From positions 372,001 to 436,000 of the forward strand of contig NZ_JAENJG010000001.1 of the NCBI RefSeq assembly GCF_016597785.1: DNA of 64,000 bases. Reading direction: 5' to 3'. This document shows positions 46,836 through 55,066 of the stretch, one piece after another. The position numbers were made by a program, and so were the translations under genes. This DNA is from Leucobacter sp. L43 (GTDB lineage Bacteria; Actinomycetota; Actinomycetes; Actinomycetales; Microbacteriaceae). How positions within the stretch are numbered: the first letter of the stretch is position 1; the number at the start of each line of letters is the position of its first letter. A model generated the notes under the pieces. That model searched no databases, was not told the DNA's origin, and was given only the letters and a program-made list of their open reading frames with translations.

Positions 46836-48656
46836 ATGACCTCAGGCACTCGCACCTCCCGTCGCGTCATCGGCACCCTCGCGATCCTGGCGGCGGCTGC
46901 AGCATGGGCACTCCCTCATGCTGCGACTCCCGCGGCCGCAGACGTCTCCGACTTCTCGTATCGCAGTTGGGACGTCGCCTACGAGATCGACACGGACTCC
47001 GAGGGCCGCGCGGTCGCGGAGGTGACCGAGACGCTCGTGGCGGAGTTCCCCGACTTCGACCAGAATCGAGGGATCGTGCGAGGGCTGCCCGAGGATTACG
47101 AGGGCAGCCCGACCGACCCGTCCGATTTCTCGGTCACCGACGCGTCGGGTGCGCCGGTGCCCTTCGAGATCGAAGAGGACGACGGCTTCGTGGCGGTGCT
47201 CACCGGAGACGACCGGTTCGTCCGAGGCGAGCAGACGTATGTGATCTCGTACACGCTCCGAGACGTCGTGCTCGCCCGAGAGGACGGCGCCGCAGACGAA
47301 TTCAACTGGGACCTCGTCGACTTCGAGCACGAGCAGCCGATCGGCAGCTTCAGCGCGACGGTCGGGTTCGGTCCCGGCCTCGCGGATCGCGTCAACGGCA
47401 ACGCCCGCTGCTATGTTGGCGCGCCGGGGTCGACCGACGAGTGCGAGATCAGCCGCGCAGCGAGCGGTTCGGAGTACTCGGTCAGCGGAGTCGAACTCGG
47501 CGCCCGCGAGGGCGTGACCGTCGCCATCGGACTCGAATCGGGCGCGGTCGTGCAGCCGTCGAGCCGTTTGCCGAATTTCGCGCTCGACACGCTTCCCCTC
47601 CTCATCGGAGGCGGCGCCCTCGCTGCGGCAGGCGTCGCCGCCGGTTCGGCGATCCGCATGCGCAGTCGGCGAAAGTCGGGGCGCGGCACGGTGGTGGCGC
47701 AATACGACGTGCCCGACGCGCTCCCGCCGCTCCTGGCCGGCCCGATCGCGGGAGTCACGACGCCCTCGGCGCCTGCCCAGCTCGTGCATCTCGCGGTGCG
47801 CGGCGCCCTGCGCATCGAGGACGGGGAGCCGGAGCAGGGGCTGTTCGGACCGAAAGATGCGCAGCCGGTGCTGCGTCTCGTCGATCCGGCCCGCACGGCG
47901 GATCCGCTCGATGCACGCGCTCTGCACGCGCTGTTCCCCGAGCCGACGCCCGGGGCCGCGTTTCCGCTGCCGAAGAGCAACGAGAAATTCGGCAAGCGCA
48001 TGCAGGAGTTGCAGACCGAGGGGCGCAAGGCGGCGGAGGATCGCGGGTACTTCGAGAAGGTGCACAGCCGCGCCGCCCGCCGATGGGGCTGGATCGCCGT
48101 CGCGCTCGTACTCGTGCTCGGCGGGTTCACGGTCGCGGCCTTCGCGTTGCGCGGGAACGCGCTCCCCGCGGTCTTCATCCTGATGGGCGTCGTGGCGCTC
48201 ATCACGGCGCTGGCGTCGATCGTCAAGCAGCGCGTGTACACGCCGCTCGGCGCCGAGACGCGCGAGTACCTGCTGGGAGTCCGGGAGTTCATCAGGGTCG
48301 CCGAGGCCGATCGGCTGCGCGTGCTGCAGTCGCACAGCGGCGCCGAGCGTCAGGCCGACGGCTCCGTCGATGTCGTGCACCTCTACGAACGGCTTCTGCC
48401 GTACGCGATGATCTTCGGCCTCGAGAAGGAATGGACTCGCGTGCTCCAGGTCGCGTACGAGGAGCGCAGCGGATACGTGCCGCTCTGGTACCCCGGGATC
48501 GGACTCGCCGGCGTCTCGTCGTTCAGCAGCACGATCTCGCAGTTCACGAACTCGTTGAGTTCATCGGTCAGCTACACGTCGAGCAGTTCGGGCGGGTCGA
48601 CCGGTGGTGGATTCGCCGGCGGCGGTGGCGGCGGCGGATTCTCCGGCGGCAGGTGA
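46836..48656 (+). CDS. DUF2207 family membrane protein
   Basis: The 606-residue protein has a signal peptide (VIGTLAILAAAAAWALPHAATPAAA, cleavage near residue 35) and an extracytoplasmic beta-rich DUF2207 domain (DFSYRSWDVAYEIDTDSEGRAVAEVTETL). A transmembrane helix follows near residue 245, then a cytosolic region and two helices (about 415-460, GWIAVALVLVLGGFTVAAFAL). The C-terminus is a Ser/Gly-rich tail ending in GGGFAGGGGGGGFSGGR, typical of this family. Function unknown. ATG 46836 chosen from the -10 spacing and signal peptide. Confidence 0.88.
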   Translation: MTSGTRTSRRVIGTLAILAAAAAWALPHAATPAAADVSDFSYRSWDVAYEIDTDSEGRAVAEVTETLVAEFPDFDQNRGIVRGLPEDYEGSPTDPSDFSVTDASGAPVPFEIEEDDGFVAVLTGDDRFVRGEQTYVISYTLRDVVLAREDGAADEFNWDLVDFEHEQPIGSFSATVGFGPGLADRVNGNARCYVGAPGSTDECEISRAASGSEYSVSGVELGAREGVTVAIGLESGAVVQPSSRLPNFALDTLPLLIGGGALAAAGVAAGSAIRMRSRRKSGRGTVVAQYDVPDALPPLLAGPIAGVTTPSAPAQLVHLAVRGALRIEDGEPEQGLFGPKDAQPVLRLVDPARTADPLDARALHALFPEPTPGAAFPLPKSNEKFGKRMQELQTEGRKAAEDRGYFEKVHSRAARRWGWIAVALVLVLGGFTVAAFALRGNALPAVFILMGVVALITALASIVKQRVYTPLGAETREYLLGVREFIRVAEADRLRVLQSHSGAERQADGSVDVVHLYERLLPYAMIFGLEKEWTRVLQVAYEERSGYVPLWYPGIGLAGVSSFSSTISQFTNSLSSSVSYTSSSSGGSTGGGFAGGGGGGGFSGGR

Positions 48657-48706
48657 CCGGACGGTCTGGCAGTCTGCCGGCTCAGTCGCCTGCCAGCCCG
48701 AGCGGA

Positions 48707-49648
48707 TCAGTTGAAGCCGAGTTTGCCCAGCGCTTTCGGATCCCGCTGCCATTCCTTGAGCACCTTCACTCGCAGCGAGAGGTAGATGCGACGACCGAGC
48801 AGCGCTTCGATCTCGTGTCGCGCCCGCTCCCCCACGTCGCGCAGGCGCGAGCCGCGGTGGCCGATGATGATGCCCTTCTGGCTATCGCGCTCGACGTACA
48901 GATTCGCGTAGATCTCGAGCAGGCCGTCTTCCCGCTCTTCGCGATCCTCGACGGTGGCCGCCAGCGAGTGCGGGAGCTCGTCGCGAACCCCTTCGAGCGC
49001 CGCCTCGCGGATGAGTTCCGCGATCCGGTCGTCTTCGCCTTCATCGGTCGTCTGCTCGGCCTCGTAGAGCGGAGGCGAGATCGGCATCAATCCGAGCAGC
49101 ACGTCTGCGAGGACGTCCAGCTGCTCGCGCGTCACCGACGAGATCGGCACGACCGCATCCCATTCGCGCAGTTCTCCGAGTCGCGTCAACTGATCGATGA
49201 TCTCGCTGCTCGACGCTTCGTCGACCTTCGTCAGCACGGCCACCTTCTTGGCGCGAGGGAAATCGTTCAGTCGCGCATCGATGAAGCGATCTCCCGGCCC
49301 CAGTTTCTCATTCGCCGGGACGCAGAACCCGATCACATCGACGTCGCCGAGGGTCGCCTCGACCAGAGCGTTGAGACGCTCGCCGAGGAGGGTGCGCGGC
49401 CGGTGCAGCCCCGGAGTATCGACGATGATCAGCTGCCCGTCCTCGCGGTGGGCGATGCCACGTATGGCGCGACGCGTCGTCTGCGGTTTCGGGCTTGTGA
49501 TCGCGATCTTCTCACCGACGAGGGCGTTCGTCAGCGTCGACTTGCCGACGTTGGGTCTCCCGACGAACGAGACGAACCCCGCGCGGTACCCGCTCTCCTG
49601 GGCATCGCCCTGCTCGGTACCGCCGTCGATGTGCTCCTGCTGGCTCAT
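48707..49648 (-). CDS. era: GTPase Era
   Basis: The 313-residue protein has GTPase motifs GRPNVGKSTLTNALVG, VDTPGLHRPRTLLG and TKVDE, and a C-terminal KH domain (QKGIIIGHRGSRLRDVGERARHEIEALLGRRIYLSLRVKV). It assists 16S rRNA maturation and 30S assembly. ATG 49648 overlaps the CNNM-gene stop (ATGA). Confidence 0.96.
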   Translation of the reverse strand: MSQQEHIDGGTEQGDAQESGYRAGFVSFVGRPNVGKSTLTNALVGEKIAITSPKPQTTRRAIRGIAHREDGQLIIVDTPGLHRPRTLLGERLNALVEATLGDVDVIGFCVPANEKLGPGDRFIDARLNDFPRAKKVAVLTKVDEASSSEIIDQLTRLGELREWDAVVPISSVTREQLDVLADVLLGLMPISPPLYEAEQTTDEGEDDRIAELIREAALEGVRDELPHSLAATVEDREEREDGLLEIYANLYVERDSQKGIIIGHRGSRLRDVGERARHEIEALLGRRIYLSLRVKVLKEWQRDPKALGKLGFN

Positions 49649-50934
49649 GCGCCGTCCTCTCCTTCGGTTTCCCCGATCCAACGCGCCTCGACCGTGAGCA
49701 GTCGCTGCCGACGGCGCTCCGTGTCGATCGCGGTCAATTCAATGCCCGCCACGACGACGGCGTCCCCCGGCTCTGGCAGACGTCCGAGGGTCTTGGCCAC
49801 AAGACCGCCGACGGTGTCGACGTCCTCGTCTTCCAGTTCCAGGCCGAACAATTCGCCGAGTTCCCCGACCGATAGGCGCGCCCCGACGACGAACGACCCG
49901 TCTGCACGCATCGTCATCTCCGGTACATCGCGATCGTGCTCGTCCGAGATGTCGCCGAGCAGCTCCTCGATGAGATCCTCGAGGGTGACGAGACCTGAGA
50001 TTCCGCCGTACTCGTCCACCACCAGCGCGAGATGATTGGACTCCCGCTGCATCTGACGCAGGAGATCGTCGGCTCGCTGGACCTCCGGCACGAAGATCGC
50101 CGGCTTCGCGATCCGCGTGATCGGCGCCTGCTCGGATTCCTCCGGCCGGCGCAGGACGAAGCCGCTCGCGTCGCGCAGATAAGCGATGCCGACGACGTCG
50201 TCGACGTCGCCGTCGACCACGGGCACCCGGGAGTGCCGCGAGGCGAGCAACTGCTCCAGCGCTTCGCGGACACTCTGATCAGCGTCGACCGTGATCATGT
50301 CGATGCGCGGAACCATGATCTCGCGCACCAGGGTCTCGCCGAATTCGACGAGGGAGTGGATGTAGTCGCGATCGTCGCTCTCGAGCACCGCTTGCTCCGC
50401 GGCCTGATCGACCATCGAGAGCAGCTGCTGTTCGTCTCGGATACGGCGGTTCGCACCGCGGCCCGGTGTCACACGATCGCCGAATCGCATGAGCCCCGAT
50501 GCCAGCGGGCCGAGCAGCAGGCGGAGTCCGCGCAAGAGGGGCGCGGCGAAGCGGATGACGGCATCGGCGTGATGCGAGCCGACCGTGCGCGGGCTCGACC
50601 CGACGAGCACGAACGTCACCGCCGTCATCACGAGGGTGGCGATGACGAGTTCGAGCCAGAGCGTTTCGAGCGAGTATGCGAGCACGAGGGTGATGAGCAC
50701 GGCGGACAGCGTCTCCGCGAAGACGCGGGTGAACCCGAGCGCGTTGGCGTGACGGCCCTCATCCTCGGCGATGGCCCGGATCGCCGCCCCCGAGCGCGGA
50801 GACTCGTCGGCCAATGCCATCAGTTCGGCCCGCGAGCGCACACCGAGCGCGGCGTCGGTGGCAGCGAGCAGCCCGCCGACGGAGAGCAGCACGACGGCTG
50901 CCGCGAGAAAGAGCAGTGCCAGGGGCAGGCTCAT
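49645..50934 (-). CDS. CNNM/CBS-domain membrane protein (CorC/HlyC family)
   Basis: The 429-residue protein has an N-terminal CNNM domain with three to four helices (residues 1-140), a CBS pair (about 195-315; VREIMVPRIDMITVD, SHLALVVDEYGGISGLVTLEDLIEELLGDI-type block) and a C-terminal CorC_HlyC domain (FVVGARLSVGELGELFGLEL). The family is linked to magnesium/cobalt efflux; older annotations call it hemolysin. The start overlaps the ybeY stop (ATGA). Confidence 0.9.
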   Translation of the reverse strand: MSLPLALLFLAAAVVLLSVGGLLAATDAALGVRSRAELMALADESPRSGAAIRAIAEDEGRHANALGFTRVFAETLSAVLITLVLAYSLETLWLELVIATLVMTAVTFVLVGSSPRTVGSHHADAVIRFAAPLLRGLRLLLGPLASGLMRFGDRVTPGRGANRRIRDEQQLLSMVDQAAEQAVLESDDRDYIHSLVEFGETLVREIMVPRIDMITVDADQSVREALEQLLASRHSRVPVVDGDVDDVVGIAYLRDASGFVLRRPEESEQAPITRIAKPAIFVPEVQRADDLLRQMQRESNHLALVVDEYGGISGLVTLEDLIEELLGDISDEHDRDVPEMTMRADGSFVVGARLSVGELGELFGLELEDEDVDTVGGLVAKTLGRLPEPGDAVVVAGIELTAIDTERRRQRLLTVEARWIGETEGEDGA

Positions 50935-51392
50935 CGAGAGCGCTCGCGCATGGCGAAGGAGAGCAGCAGATCGCGCTGGAGACCGAACATCTCGGCTTCC
51001 TCCTCCGGCGTTCCGTGGTCGTACCCGAGCACATGCAGCATGCCGTGCGTGAGCAGCACGGAGATCTCCTGCTGCAGATCATGCCCAGCTGCCTCCGCCT
51101 GCACCTCCGCCACCTGCGGGCAGATGACGATGTCGCCGAGGAGGCCGGCCGGCGTCTGCGCATCGACCCGGCCGGGCCGCAGCTCATCCATCGGAAAGCT
51201 CAGCACGTCGGTCGGGCCGGGTTCGTCCATCCACTGCACGTGCAACCGCTCGATGGACGCCTCGTCCACGAACATCACGCCCACTTCGGTGTCGGGGTGC
51301 ACGTAGAGCGACTCCAGCACGAACGCCGCGAGTCGCTGCACGCGGCCGACCTCGACCTCGATACCCGACTCGTTGTTGATCTCGACGCTCAC
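50931..51392 (-). CDS. ybeY: Endoribonuclease YbeY
   Basis: The 153-residue metalloprotein has the zinc motif HGMLHVLGYDH (HxxxHxxGxxH) and the earlier VLSFPMDE and LLGDIVICP blocks. It acts in 16S rRNA 3'-end maturation and ribosome quality control. GTG overlaps the phoH stop. Confidence 0.95.
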   Translation of the reverse strand: MSVEINNESGIEVEVGRVQRLAAFVLESLYVHPDTEVGVMFVDEASIERLHVQWMDEPGPTDVLSFPMDELRPGRVDAQTPAGLLGDIVICPQVAEVQAEAAGHDLQQEISVLLTHGMLHVLGYDHGTPEEEAEMFGLQRDLLLSFAMRERSR

Positions 51393-52435
51393 GAGGCGTC
51401 TCCCTTCTGCCGCTGCGCGGACTGGTCGAACGCGCTGTAGGCGTCGACGATGCGACTCACCAGGTTGTGCCGGACGATGTCGTCGGAGCCGAGCTCGGCG
51501 AAGTGAATGTCTTCCACGTCGCCGAGGATGCGCTTGACGGCGCGCAGACCGCTGGTGGCGATCGGCAGGTCGACTTGCGTGACATCCCCGGTCACGACCA
51601 TCTTGGAACCGTAGCCCAGTCGCGTCAGAAACATCTTCATCTGCTCGGGCGTGGTGTTCTGCGCCTCGTCGAGCACCACGAACGATTCGTTGAGCGTACG
51701 GCCGCGCATGTAGGCGAGGGGCGCGACCTCGATCGTTCCGCTCGCGAGCAGCTTCGGCACGACGTCGGCGTCCATCATGGATCCGATCGCGTCGAAGAGC
51801 GGCCGAAGGTACGGGTCGATCTTGTCTTCGAGCGTTCCGGGCAGGTATCCGAGTCGCTCGCCGGCCTCGACGGCGGGGCGGGTCAGGATGATCTTGGCCA
51901 CTTCGCGTCGCTGCAGCGCCTGCACGGCCTTCGCCATCGCGAGGTACGTCTTCCCCGTTCCGGCCGGCCCGACGCCGAACACGATCGTGTGCGAGTCGAT
52001 CGCGTCGACGTACGCTCGCTGGCCACGGGTCTGCGCCCGAACCGCATGCCCTCGCACGCTGACGATCGGCTCGCTCAGCATCTGCGCCGCCGTCGGCCCC
52101 TGTCCGTCATGCACCATTCGTGTCACTTCCTGCACATCGCGTCGCGTGACCGCACCGCTGCGCCTCGCGAGTTCGAGAATCTCTTCGACCACCTCTTCAG
52201 CCGAGCGCACGGCGCCGGCCGGGCCGCGCAGGGTCAGCACCTGATCCCGCGCATGGAACGTCACTTCCGGGTGCTGCGCCTCGAGGTCGGCGATCAGCTG
52301 ATCCCGGTGCCCGAGGAACGAGGCGAGATCGACCCCCGCGAGCATCACCGTCCGCTGGAGCTCGGGATCGCCCGTGCGTGCGCTGTCACTCGCCCCCGTG
52401 GCGGACTCGGCATCAATCGGAAGTTCAGGAGGCAC
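51389..52435 (-). CDS. PhoH family ATPase
   Basis: The 348-residue protein has P-loop GPAGTGKTYLAMAKAV, DEAQNTTPEQMKMFLTRLGYGSKMVVTGD and the N-terminal KH-like region. PhoH-like proteins bind ATP and probably act on RNA. GTG 52435 overlaps the end of the HIT gene by 11 bases; GAGGAG lies 10 bases upstream. Confidence 0.93.
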   Translation of the reverse strand: MPPELPIDAESATGASDSARTGDPELQRTVMLAGVDLASFLGHRDQLIADLEAQHPEVTFHARDQVLTLRGPAGAVRSAEEVVEEILELARRSGAVTRRDVQEVTRMVHDGQGPTAAQMLSEPIVSVRGHAVRAQTRGQRAYVDAIDSHTIVFGVGPAGTGKTYLAMAKAVQALQRREVAKIILTRPAVEAGERLGYLPGTLEDKIDPYLRPLFDAIGSMMDADVVPKLLASGTIEVAPLAYMRGRTLNESFVVLDEAQNTTPEQMKMFLTRLGYGSKMVVTGDVTQVDLPIATSGLRAVKRILGDVEDIHFAELGSDDIVRHNLVSRIVDAYSAFDQSAQRQKGDAS

Positions 52436-52775
52436 CGAGCGATCGCTCCTCGAGGTTGCCTGCCAGCAGGTGGGCGTGCACGTGGAACACCGTCTGGCCG
52501 GCGGTCGCCCCGCTGTTGAAGATCAAACGGTACTCGCCGTTGGCGTGCTCCTCCGCCAGACTCCGGGCGACAGCGACCATCTCGGCCAGCGTCTCGGGCT
52601 CGGCGGCGGCCAGTTCGGCGACGTTCGCGTACGCCGTCGATTTCGGAATCACGAGGATGTGCACCGGTGCCTGCGGGCTGATATCGGGGAACGCGAGCAC
52701 CCGATCGGTTTCCGCGAGGATCTCGACGGGGATCTCGCCGGAAACGATCTTCGCGAACACGGTGTCTGCTGCCAT
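52425..52775 (-). CDS. HIT family protein (HinT-like)
   Basis: The 116-residue nucleotide hydrolase has the histidine triad HVHAH near the C-terminus and the start DTVFAKIVSGEIPVEILAETDRVLAFPDISPQAP. HinT proteins hydrolyse adenosine phosphoramidates. ATG 52775 is 6 bases after TACACT and has no Shine-Dalgarno, so it is probably leaderless. Confidence 0.95.
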   Translation of the reverse strand: MAADTVFAKIVSGEIPVEILAETDRVLAFPDISPQAPVHILVIPKSTAYANVAELAAAEPETLAEMVAVARSLAEEHANGEYRLIFNSGATAGQTVFHVHAHLLAGNLEERSLGAS

Positions 52776-52781
52776 GGTTCC

Positions 52782-52787
52782 AGTGTA
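52782..52787 (-). promoter_or_regulatory. Leaderless-type -10 for the HIT-phoH-ybeY-era operon
   Basis: TACACT on the minus strand, then GGAACC (6 bases), then ATG. A CTGACC 17 bases upstream could be a weak -35. This gives the downstream operon its own promoter, separate from the two-component genes. Confidence 0.5.
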
Positions 52788-52806
52788 GACGCTGGCGGCC
52801 GCGGGG

Positions 52807-53529
52807 TCAGTGCCGCTCGACCTCGGCGTTCCAGAGGTACTCGGTTTGCGGGCGGCCACGAGCGCCGTACCGGGCGCGCCGCTCGGCTCGGCGGATCTCC
52901 GCGAGGTACTCCAGATACCGTCGGCTGACTTCTCGCGAGATCCCGAGTCGCCGTGAGATCTCGTGGGCGGTGCAGGTCCCGCAGGATCGAAGCGCGGAAG
53001 AGACCTGCTCCAGGGTGTGCGTCGCGAGCCCTTTCGGCAACGGCGTGGTCTGGGCCGTGCGCAATGAGGCGAACATCCCGTCGACGTCGTGCTGCGTCGC
53101 CGTGCGACCCGCGGCCAGAGACCGACGGTGATACTCGCGGAACGCCTCGATCCTGGCTTTGAAGAGCGGGTAGGTGTAGGGCTTGATCAGATACTGCACG
53201 GCGCCCAGCGCCACCATCTCCCGCACCACCTCGACGTCGCGCACTCCGCTGACCGCGATGACGTCCGTGCGCACGCCTCGCGCACGGACGTGGCGGAGTA
53301 CATCGAGACCGGTGCCATCGGGCATCGTGACATCGAGCAGTGCGAGATCCGCGCGATGCGTCGAACGTGTGAGAGCGACGACGGCAGCGCGCGCACCGGA
53401 GCACTGTGCGACGACTTCAAACCCGCCCGCTCGCGCCAGGTGCGCACGATGGAGTTCGAGTGCGAGCGGATCATCGTCGACGGTGATGACGCGAATCGGC
53501 TCGCACCCGTCGCGCACGCTGCTCGTCAT
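52807..53529 (-). CDS. CitB/DcuR-type response regulator
   Basis: The 240-residue protein has an N-terminal receiver domain (VDDDPLALELHRAHL acidic pair; phosphoacceptor Asp in LALLDVTMPDGTGLDVL; Lys in YLIKPYTYP). A C-terminal winged helix-turn-helix follows (TCTAHEISRRLGISREVSRRYLEYL), as in CitB/DcuR/DpiA regulators of C4-dicarboxylate or citrate transport. It is coupled to the sensor gene by ATGA, and its likely target is the dctA promoter. Confidence 0.9.
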   Translation of the reverse strand: MTSSVRDGCEPIRVITVDDDPLALELHRAHLARAGGFEVVAQCSGARAAVVALTRSTHRADLALLDVTMPDGTGLDVLRHVRARGVRTDVIAVSGVRDVEVVREMVALGAVQYLIKPYTYPLFKARIEAFREYHRRSLAAGRTATQHDVDGMFASLRTAQTTPLPKGLATHTLEQVSSALRSCGTCTAHEISRRLGISREVSRRYLEYLAEIRRAERRARYGARGRPQTEYLWNAEVERH

Positions 53530-54425
53530 GGGCGTGCTTCCGGAGGGGAGCCCGGGGGCGTCGCGGGCGCTGCGGTCGATGCCGCGCGTCGGGGCGAGCG
53601 CTCCGTGCGCGCTGACGGCAACCGCACGGTGAACGTCGTCGGAGATTCACGGGCGATGATGGTGCCGCCGCATTCATGCACGATGCGAGCGACGAGCGCG
53701 AGTCCGACGCCCCTCCCCTCCACCTCGCGGTCGGTCGATAACCGCTTCGTCGAGACGCCCCACTCGAACATGCCGCTTCGAGCTTCACCGGAGAAGCCAT
53801 CACCCGAATCCGAGACGTCGATCACTCCCTCGCCAGGAGCGCCCGCGCGCATCCGCAGCGCGACCTCTCGGGAGCGAATGCTGCTCGTCGCGGCCGCGTC
53901 GATCGCATTGTCCAGCAGGTTGCCGATGACGGATATGAGTTCCATCGCCCCGATCGGAAGATCCGGGAGCTCCGGGTCGATATCGACGGCGATGGAGACG
54001 CCCCGCTCGGCGGCCTGCGCCGTTTTGCCGACGATCAGTGCGCTGACGGCCGGTTCGAGCGCGTCAGGCGCCGCCACGAGGTCGGCCAGTTCCTGGCTGC
54101 GATGCGCCGTCGCCGCGAGCATCTCGACGGCCTCGTCCTTCCGCCCCAGTTCGAGCAGGGCGATCGCGGCGTGCAGGCGGTTCGCGTGCTCGTGGGTCTG
54201 CGCCCTGAGCGATTCGCTGAGCGTCCGCAGCGAATCGTGAGAGATGATCGCGTCGCGCACCGCTTCGGCCGACAGGTCGCCGGTGATGCGGCGTGTGATT
54301 CTTCCGGCTCCGAATGCTGCGACGCCGCCGGTCACGGCGAAGGCTCCGCTCACGGCAAGGGCGAGGGGAATCCGCGTGAGATCTCCTGAGCGACCGAGGT
54401 CACGGTGATTCCGACCGATACCCAT
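53526..54425 (-). CDS. CitA/DcuS-type sensor histidine kinase, 3' part of a frameshifted gene
   Basis: This 299-codon frame holds the second transmembrane helix (RIPLALAVSGAFAVTGGVAAFG), a short linker, the His box HEHANRLHAAIALLELGR (phosphoacceptor His) and an ATPase domain with SVIGNLLDNAIDAA, DSGDGF and GRGVGLALVARIV. The first 18 or so codons (MGIGRNHRDLGRSGDL) do not resemble any kinase and are probably out of phase. The true upstream half lies in the other frame. The join is near 54380, where one base appears to be missing. The cytosolic PAS domain normally between helix 2 and the His box is absent. Confidence 0.7.
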   Translation of the reverse strand: MGIGRNHRDLGRSGDLTRIPLALAVSGAFAVTGGVAAFGAGRITRRITGDLSAEAVRDAIISHDSLRTLSESLRAQTHEHANRLHAAIALLELGRKDEAVEMLAATAHRSQELADLVAAPDALEPAVSALIVGKTAQAAERGVSIAVDIDPELPDLPIGAMELISVIGNLLDNAIDAAATSSIRSREVALRMRAGAPGEGVIDVSDSGDGFSGEARSGMFEWGVSTKRLSTDREVEGRGVGLALVARIVHECGGTIIARESPTTFTVRLPSARTERSPRRAASTAAPATPPGSPPEARP

Positions 54426-54883
54426 CCGATCGTCGACCCGGATGGCCCAGCGACCGGAGCGATCGTGCGGATCGACGGGCCGAGCGTCCCCGTCCAGCGC
54501 TCGGTGAAGCGCTCCGGCCCGTCCGGTATGGTGCCGCGGTACCGTTTCCCGATCTCTTCCGCATCGGGGTGCGTGAACCGTCTTCCCCTGGCATCCATCA
54601 CCGTGACGTAGCTCACTCCGACGTCCCGTCGGAGCTCCGACATCCGCTGCTGCAGGGCTGTCACTCGTTCTGATTCGATCGGCCCCGCCAGCGCCTCAGC
54701 AGTTTCGGGCGCCGCGGCGATTGCGACTGCCAGAGCCTGGGTGGCGCGCTCAGTACGCCGGTACTCGGCCCGCCGGCTATCCCACATGAGGACTGCGGTG
54801 ACGATGACGCTCACGGTGAGCGCTCCGCCGAGCAGGATGACGAATACGCGCGACGTCGCGCTCGATGGTCGACCGTGACTCAT
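54350..54883 (-). CDS. CitA/DcuS-type sensor, 5' sensory part of a frameshifted gene
   Basis: This 177-codon frame holds the first transmembrane helix (VFVILLGGALTVSVIVTAVLMW, 13-34) and an extracytoplasmic sCache/PAS-like sensor (RRDVGVSYVTVMDARGRRFTHPDAEEIGKRY, PSIRTIAPVAGPSGSTIGWVSVGITV). Such sensors bind citrate, fumarate or succinate. The natural product would continue from SVAQEI into RIPLALAVSG of the other frame; instead it ends in SRGFPSPLP. No slippery heptamer is visible, so this is a mutation or a sequencing error rather than programmed frameshifting. Confidence 0.65.
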   Translation of the reverse strand: MSHGRPSSATSRVFVILLGGALTVSVIVTAVLMWDSRRAEYRRTERATQALAVAIAAAPETAEALAGPIESERVTALQQRMSELRRDVGVSYVTVMDARGRRFTHPDAEEIGKRYRGTIPDGPERFTERWTGTLGPSIRTIAPVAGPSGSTIGWVSVGITVTSVAQEISRGFPSPLP

Positions 54884-54926
54884 AGGTCACATTGTCGCAC
54901 GGTTACGTCGAGCCGGGCACGCGCTA

Positions 54927-54987
54927 CCGCTCGATTGCAGGTCCGATAAGCCCGAAACGCCCGGGCACCGCGCGAGCGGCTTAGCGT
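54927..54987 (+). promoter_or_regulatory. Candidate dctA promoter region
   Basis: CCGCTCG (54927-54933) and CGAGCGG (54973-54979) form an inverted repeat, followed at once by TTAGCGT (54981-54987), a -10-like hexamer. A regulator site and promoter for dctA are plausible but unproven. Confidence 0.3.
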
Positions 54988-55066
54988 GATCAGCGCATCG
55001 CGGTGCTGCCGGAGGGGCACGCCGGATGCGATCGACATGGACAACGGCGTTCTCAGAAGGAGCAGC

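Noticed and set aside
46904-50035. A 1,043-codon open frame on the plus strand
   Set aside because: It is Arg/Ala-rich and runs across DUF2207, era and part of the CNNM gene in other frames; a high-GC shadow with no domain.
54375-54390. Programmed -1 frameshift in the sensor kinase
   Set aside because: No X-XXY-YYZ slippery heptamer or downstream pseudoknot is evident; mutation or sequencing error is simpler.
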